The position numbers and the translations under genes were made by a program. The notes beneath the pieces were generated by a model, which ran no database searches, was not told the DNA's origin, and was given only the letters and a program-made list of their open reading frames with translations. 10,376 bases of DNA from an uncultured Ktedonobacteraceae bacterium (GTDB taxonomy: Bacteria; Chloroflexota; Ktedonobacteria; Ktedonobacterales; Ktedonobacteraceae). Shown here piece after piece: positions 6,782-10,376 of the stretch (position 1 is the first letter of the stretch; every line of letters starts with the position of its first letter). The DNA is taken from positions 1-10,376 of the forward strand of contig CATPCK010000865.1 of assembly GCA_955652655.1 (NCBI GenBank), written 5' to 3'.

Positions 6782-7842
6782 GGGATTACATTTGTCTGCG
6801 CGTCGAGTGCTAGCACAAAACGGGAGAGAAGTTCCGCGATCTCATCTATATCCTTGAGGGAGACGATTTCCGAGCCGGTATGCAGGTAGCGGCAAGGAAT
6901 GCTGACAAGCCCGGTAGCTACACCAGCGCGGCTGACCTGGATCACATCAGTATCAGTACCTGTCCCCGAAGCCTGGGGATCGATCTGATACGCTATCCCT
7001 GCTTCATCAGCGGCGTTTATCAGCATTTGATAGACACGCGGGTTGATGCGACCACCAATACTAATCACCGGTCCTCCATTCAGCCTGATATCACCGATCT
7101 CATGTTTGGAGGTTTGAGGATGGTCAGAGGTGTATGTGACATCGACTGCAACGGCAATCAATGGATCAACGCCAAAAGCGCTGGTATGAGCGCCCCGCAG
7201 CCCGACCTCTTCCTGTACCGCGGAGACGAAAAAGACGCCTGCCTTGAGCTTTTCGCGCTGCTCATAAAGACGTCGCATCGCTTCGACAACGGTAAACACT
7301 CCGGACTTGTCATCGAGAGCTCGCGAGACTACCAGGTCACCACGAAGCGTCTCAAGCTGGGCTGCTCGAGTAGCGATACTTCCAATAGTTACCAGACCTT
7401 GTGCTTCTTCTTTACTGCTGACGCCGATATCAATCCACATCTCGGACAGTTTAGGAGCTTTACCTCGCTCGTCACCTTGCAATAGATGTACCGGTTTGCG
7501 GCCGATAACTCCCAGGATAGGACCGTTCGCGGTATGAATCTGCACTCGTTCACCAGGTAGGGTTGAAGGGTCGAATCCACCGATAGTAGCGAAATAAATG
7601 AACCCTTTTTCATCGATATAGCGAACAAGAAATCCCAGCTCGTCGCAATGAGCGGTAAGCATTACACGGGGATTGGCATTTGGATTGAGAGCGGCTATGA
7701 CATTACCATGGACATCCGTACGTTGCTCATCGGTATAGTGCTGCATTTCTTCACGAATGACCTGTTGGGCACGCTGTTCGAAGCCAGAGGGACTTGGACT
7801 ATTGATCAGCCGGTGTAAAAATGCAATACGAGACTCTTCCAT
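6778..7842 (-). CDS. M42-family dinuclear-metal aminopeptidase
   Basis: A cytoplasmic M42 peptidase (glutamyl aminopeptidase / PepA / FrvX / TET type) that would remove N-terminal residues from short peptides with two metal ions. The 354-residue length fits the family (about 340-360). Metal and catalytic residues are all visible: His65 and Asp67 in TAHCDELGF, Asp177 in ALDDKSG (bridging ligand), Glu211 (base) and Glu212 (ligand) in QEEVGLRGA, Asp234 in AVDVTYTSD, and His321 in HTGSE. TGTDTD at 294-299 is another family motif. Residues about 72-165 hold the inserted beta-rich dimerisation domain. A good ribosome site, AAAGGAG (plus-strand 7849-7855), precedes the ATG. Its stop overlaps the dhaM stop by four bases tail to tail. 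Family is certain; substrate preference cannot be read from the sequence. Confidence 0.95.
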   Translation of the reverse strand: MEESRIAFLHRLINSPSPSGFEQRAQQVIREEMQHYTDEQRTDVHGNVIAALNPNANPRVMLTAHCDELGFLVRYIDEKGFIYFATIGGFDPSTLPGERVQIHTANGPILGVIGRKPVHLLQGDERGKAPKLSEMWIDIGVSSKEEAQGLVTIGSIATRAAQLETLRGDLVVSRALDDKSGVFTVVEAMRRLYEQREKLKAGVFFVSAVQEEVGLRGAHTSAFGVDPLIAVAVDVTYTSDHPQTSKHEIGDIRLNGGPVISIGGRINPRVYQMLINAADEAGIAYQIDPQASGTGTDTDVIQVSRAGVATGLVSIPCRYLHTGSEIVSLKDIDEIAELLSRFVLALDAQTNVIP

Positions 7843-7873
7843 AGCAAACTCCTTTGTGAAGGTGAAAGAAATA

Positions 7874-7906
7874 GGCCAGGCAATCCCAGAACAGGAATGC
7901 CCGGCC
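7874..7906 (-). terminator. Imperfect hairpin between the NYN gene and the M42 peptidase gene
   Basis: GGCCAGGCAATCC (7874-7886) pairs with GGAATGCCCGGCC (7894-7906), 13 positions with two mismatches and a 7-base loop. On the - strand it follows the NYN stop and is trailed by TATTTCTTTC, a weak T-rich tract, so it may terminate or attenuate transcription before the peptidase gene. A short extra stem, TGTTAC/GTAACA (7912-7925), sits beside the stop codon. Confidence 0.45.
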
Positions 7907-7926
7907 CAAGTTGTTACTGGTAACAG

Positions 7927-9303
7927 TTAGCGAACAAACTGTTTAAGTATTTCATCTACTCCAGGATGCGAGCGATTTAGCCGTAAATCCTCTGCACCTG
8001 TCGGGTCGGTATGCAGAATAAGAATATTCTGTTGGATACATGTATTCAGTAGTTCTCGTGCTGACTCGCGGGTAAGCCGACCGCGAAAACGGTTTTTGGG
8101 GTTCACCGGGTCTCCAATAAAATTAGAGACACCAATAATAGTACGCCAGGACCAATTGCGATCGATGTAATCGAGGAATTGTAGGAATTGCGGATCAAGT
8201 GCATCCATAGGTGGAGTACCGTTCCCATAAGCTGGTAACTGGGAACTTGAGGCGCTTTGAGATGCTGCATAGGAAATAGCAGGCATAGCGCCCGTATTTC
8301 CAGATGACATCTGCCCTGGTCCACCAGTTGTATTCGTAGGGAAACCCGTTCCGCCAGCGTTACTACCGGGTACTAATGGTACGAACTGATTCGCACTGCT
8401 AATTAAATCTCGGCTGACGGTTCCTGGTATACCTACAACTATAACAGTTTTGTTTAGACGTAACTTCAAACGGGCGCTGATGCGAGTGAAATCTTTATCA
8501 CCCGTCATCAGGACGAATGTAGATATGGTCGGACGATCAAAAACAGTTTCAATAATATCCATCAACATATTTAAATCGACGGTACTCTGAACAACGGTAC
8601 TTTGAACGATCGTGTTTGATCCACCTGGGCTGACGGCAGGCATATGACCAGTAGTGCTGGTTTGTTGCGTATTGGAATATCCGAGGGGACCAGTGTTACT
8701 GTGTCCAAGAGGTCCGGATGGATTAGCCTGACCGTAGGGAAGGTTTTGGCGAGAGCCTTCACTTTGCTGATAATCAGTTGCGTCATAACTCTCGTCGGGA
8801 ACTGCAGGTTCGTCTGTTGATAGAAGGTCTTCGTCAAGGTCGCCTTGTATAGGTAAGGGCGCATCCTGGTAGGGAGTCCATCCATTACCGACATTTGGGG
8901 AGGAAATTATAGGAAGTGGACCAGAATTTCCGGTTGAACTAGCAGACCATGGACGCGCAGGGTATGAACCTGATGGGAACCCACCACTTCCCTGTTCAGA
9001 TTGGAAACCCGGCGAACCAAGTGAACCTGTGGGAGTATTGCCTGAGTAATGTACCGTTCCCATACGAATACGGTCCCGTTGTTTTGCGGGGCAATCGACA
9101 CGATCGATCATTGCTGCTGTCAGGCTACCCTTAAATGGTTCCGGCTGTCTAGACCAATCCGCATAGGCGCGGGCCACCATAACAGTACCATAGCGACGGG
9201 CAACCGCAATTAATTCCTGTGGATCTGGTTCCCGTCTTTGGATATTCAACATACTGTAACGAATGTTCTCAAAATCGATGAATAAAGCAATATCTTCGGG
9301 CAT
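7927..9303 (-). CDS. NYN (PIN-like) nuclease-fold protein with long disordered insert and C-terminal winged-helix-like domain
   Basis: Probably an RNA-directed NYN/LabA-type protein; substrate unknown. The first half of the NYN core is residues 1 to about 87: IALFIDFENIRYS with Asp10 and Asn13, then VMVARAYADWSR. Residues about 88-240 are low-complexity Gly/Ser/Pro/Thr/Asn with an acidic patch near 155-175. The core resumes at TVDLNMLMDIIE (Asp243) and continues through FVLMTGDKDFTRI (Asp269, Asp271) and TVIVVG (286-291), ending near residue 310. A second Gly/Ser/Thr linker spans about 311-368. Residues about 369-455 are a compact helical/basic domain resembling an OST-HTH or other winged helix. 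NYN acidic residues are intact, so activity is plausible. AGGAG lies six bases before the ATG. The gene is divergent from hxlR and upstream of the M42 gene. The NYN call is confident; the winged-helix call is tentative. Confidence 0.85.
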   Translation of the reverse strand: MPEDIALFIDFENIRYSMLNIQRREPDPQELIAVARRYGTVMVARAYADWSRQPEPFKGSLTAAMIDRVDCPAKQRDRIRMGTVHYSGNTPTGSLGSPGFQSEQGSGGFPSGSYPARPWSASSTGNSGPLPIISSPNVGNGWTPYQDAPLPIQGDLDEDLLSTDEPAVPDESYDATDYQQSEGSRQNLPYGQANPSGPLGHSNTGPLGYSNTQQTSTTGHMPAVSPGGSNTIVQSTVVQSTVDLNMLMDIIETVFDRPTISTFVLMTGDKDFTRISARLKLRLNKTVIVVGIPGTVSRDLISSANQFVPLVPGSNAGGTGFPTNTTGGPGQMSSGNTGAMPAISYAASQSASSSQLPAYGNGTPPMDALDPQFLQFLDYIDRNWSWRTIIGVSNFIGDPVNPKNRFRGRLTRESARELLNTCIQQNILILHTDPTGAEDLRLNRSHPGVDEILKQFVR

Positions 9304-9428
9304 TATCTTCTCCTCTCATAGGGAGAAACCGCGCAGGCCAAGAATTATTATGATTGTTCAGGTGCTCAGAAACCACTGAGAGTAGAAGGGTAAACTTCAC
9401 AAAGCAGTGTATCTTCCAACTGTGAGCA

Positions 9429-9457
9429 AGCATATCATACTTTATTGGCAAAGTCGA
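9429..9457 (-). promoter_or_regulatory. Candidate promoter for the NYN gene
   Basis: On the - strand TCGACT (plus 9452-9457) and TATGCT (plus 9429-9434) are 17 bp apart, each matching four of six consensus bases. The leader to the ATG at 9303 would be about 120 bases. This is a weak match in a plausible place. Confidence 0.3.
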
Positions 9458-9467
9458 GTGTCTGCGC

Positions 9468-9496
9468 TTTACTTTACGTAGCTACTATGATATAGT
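9468..9496 (+). promoter_or_regulatory. Candidate promoter for the HxlR-family regulator
   Basis: TTTACT (9468-9473) and TATAGT (9491-9496) are spaced 17 bp apart and match sigma-70 boxes at four and five of six bases. A short inverted repeat, TTCTT/AAGAA at 9497-9508, follows at the expected transcription start and could be an operator. It is back to back with the NYN promoter candidate, only about 10 bp between the -35 boxes. Confidence 0.45.
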
Positions 9497-9532
9497 TTCT
9501 TAAAAGAAGGGCTTGCACAAGAGTATATAACA

Positions 9533-9868
9533 ATGGCGTTAACAAAAACAAATCACATAGTTGAAACCGTCTGTCCCATTGCTCGTACCGCTGAAATCGT
9601 CAGTGGCAAGTGGACGTTGCTCATTATCCGTGATTTAGCCTCTGGCGTCAAACGATTTAATCAACTTGAACGCTCTCTGCATGGTATAAGCCCTAAAACA
9701 CTATCCGAGCGGTTGCGGTCTCTCGAAGAAGAAGGTATCATCATTCGACAAACATTTGCTGAAATGCCTCCCAGGGTGGAATACTCTCTTACTACGAAGG
9801 GACGAGATCTTTGCATTGTGATTGAGAGTATGCGTAGCTACGGAAAACGCTGGCTATGCAATGAGTAA
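9533..9868 (+). CDS. HxlR-family winged-helix transcriptional regulator
   Basis: A 111-residue DNA-binding protein, usual length for the HxlR family. These act as dimers and often respond to aldehydes, quinones or disulfide stress. The core is CPIARTAEIVSGKWTLLIIR starting at Cys14. The recognition-helix region GISPKTLSERLRSLEEEGII (51-70) follows, and then the wing VEYSLTTKGRDL (82-93). Cys14 sits where redox-sensing members carry their reactive cysteine; Cys94 and Cys109 are also present. The start ATG has no good Shine-Dalgarno (GAAGG at 9506 is too far), but no alternative in-frame start exists just upstream. It is divergent from the NYN gene and may control that gene and itself; this is inference from layout. 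The target and signal are unknown. Confidence 0.93.
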   Translation: MALTKTNHIVETVCPIARTAEIVSGKWTLLIIRDLASGVKRFNQLERSLHGISPKTLSERLRSLEEEGIIIRQTFAEMPPRVEYSLTTKGRDLCIVIESMRSYGKRWLCNE

Positions 9869-9915
9869 CAACTACGAAACGCAAGTTTGACCGTCATCCT
9901 TTGTCCTAATTGTGC

Positions 9916-9944
9916 AAAAACCGGGGGTTTTCCCCGGTTTTTTT
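9916..9944. terminator. Bidirectional intrinsic terminator
   Basis: AAAAACCGGGG (9916-9926) and CCCCGGTTTTT (9932-9942) form a perfect stem around a 5-base loop, followed by more T. Read from the right, the A-run gives TTTTT after the stem, so it should end both hxlR (+) and the convergent small gene (-). Confidence 0.92.
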
Positions 9945-9976
9945 ACTATTTTGCTGAAGATTAAGATACTGTCGGA

Positions 9977-10261
9977 TTAGCGGGAAGCTCCAACCAGTTC
10001 ATGGTTAGCCAAGAAGCGATGGAGCACACCTTCATTTTCTACCGTGTGTATCTCTTCAACTCCTCCCTCTGACCGATATACAAGGTCATAAAGAGCGGGA
10101 ATGTCATAACGCATCTGAACAAGAAGTTGGCCGTCGCTATTGAACCCTTCAACGAAGAGACCATCCTCTTCCTCAGTGATTGCGATACTCTTCACGCCGA
10201 TCTGATCGAGCACCTGGCCTACTGCGTGCAAGATATTCGTGTAGCTGAACGTGGCCGACAT
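9977..10261 (-). CDS. Small acidic protein of unknown function
   Basis: I do not recognise this 94-residue protein. It is likely a real gene: a strong ribosome site, AGGGAGG (plus-strand 10265-10272 region), lies about five bases before the ATG, and a terminator lies just beyond the stop. The sequence reads as an N-terminal helix (about 6-22), then strands SIAITEEE (25-32), GLFVEGF (34-40) and QLLVQMRY (45-52), then a helix IPALYDLVYRSE and a C-terminal segment. It has 15 acidic and 5 basic side chains, no cysteine, no signal peptide and no membrane segment, so it should be cytoplasmic and could be a small alpha/beta partner protein. No enzymatic motif is visible, and function is not assigned. 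Confidence 0.75.
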   Translation of the reverse strand: MSATFSYTNILHAVGQVLDQIGVKSIAITEEEDGLFVEGFNSDGQLLVQMRYDIPALYDLVYRSEGGVEEIHTVENEGVLHRFLANHELVGASR

Positions 10262-10376
10262 TGATCCCTCCCTAAATAGTTGGAGCTTGCATATCCTGTT
10301 GTTACGAGTAGACTACACTGTCAAACTGCGACACACCGTGATGGAATTGTGTAGTTTGTCAGTCTTCACTGTACTC
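10262..10376 (-). promoter_or_regulatory. Upstream region of the small acidic gene, with a -35-like box and inverted motifs
   Basis: On the - strand a perfect TTGACA (plus 10319-10324) is present, but no good -10 box follows at 16-18 bp. ACTGTCAAACT (10318-10328) and the reverse complement of AGTTTGTCAGT (10354-10363) agree at nearly all positions, and ACTACAC (10312-10318) is inverted as GTGTAGT (10349-10355). These may be operator half-sites. No gene is visible here. Confidence 0.3.

Noticed and set aside
6880..7485. 201-codon open frame on the + strand inside the M42 gene
   Set aside because: It is entirely antisense to a peptidase with all catalytic residues, and its translation has no recognisable motif.
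7927..7939. 13-base match TTAGCGAACAAAC shared with 441-453 beside the glpF stop
   Set aside because: A 13-mer match in 10 kb is about what chance allows, and here it lies in the last codons of the NYN gene with no further similarity.
8949..9134. Open frame on the + strand across the NYN insert
   Set aside because: It is antisense to the low-complexity insert; the NYN frame continues without break on both sides and has the ribosome site.
7927..9868. NYN gene plus HxlR regulator as a defence island
   Set aside because: There is no restriction, toxin-antitoxin, CRISPR or mobile-element gene nearby, and the flanking genes are metabolic; the pair does not match a defence system I know.

Overview
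The window is a run of ordinary bacterial chromosome of medium GC (roughly half by eye). The protein sequences and gene style (long disordered Gly/Ser/Thr/Pro linkers, mixed GTG/ATG starts, a PTS-type dihydroxyacetone kinase with a giant donor subunit, an HxlR regulator) fit a filamentous soil-type Chloroflexota such as the Ktedonobacteria. That placement is an inference from protein style, not from a marker gene.

Left two thirds (1-6781, + strand) is a glycerol/dihydroxyacetone block. It holds the 3' end of a glycerol facilitator gene (glpF), an FAD-dependent glycerol-3-phosphate dehydrogenase (glpD), and a complete PEP-dependent dihydroxyacetone kinase: dhaK, dhaL and a very large dhaM. The DhaM protein fuses the EIIA-Dha domain to HPr and to a full-length Enzyme I, so one polypeptide should carry phosphate from PEP to DhaL-ADP. 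Glycerol entering through GlpF can reach DHAP through glycerol kinase (not in the window) and GlpD, or through dihydroxyacetone and DhaKLM. The intergenic gaps hold structured DNA: a repeat-rich segment before glpD, a leader with alternative hairpins before dhaK, and a perfect 16-bp stem between dhaK and dhaL.

From 6778 to 9303 (- strand) lie an M42-family metallo-aminopeptidase, which overlaps the dhaM stop by four bases tail to tail, and upstream of it an unusual NYN (PIN-like) nuclease-fold protein. The two conserved halves of its NYN domain are separated by about 150 residues of low-complexity sequence, and the domain is followed by a second linker and a probable winged helix.

From 9304 to the end there is a divergent promoter region, a small HxlR-family regulator (+), a strong bidirectional terminator, and a 94-residue acidic protein of unknown function (-). 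No RNA genes, insertion sequences or CRISPR arrays were seen. The strongest candidates for something new are the interrupted NYN protein and the leader/hairpin elements of the dha block; no clearly new multi-gene system is visible.
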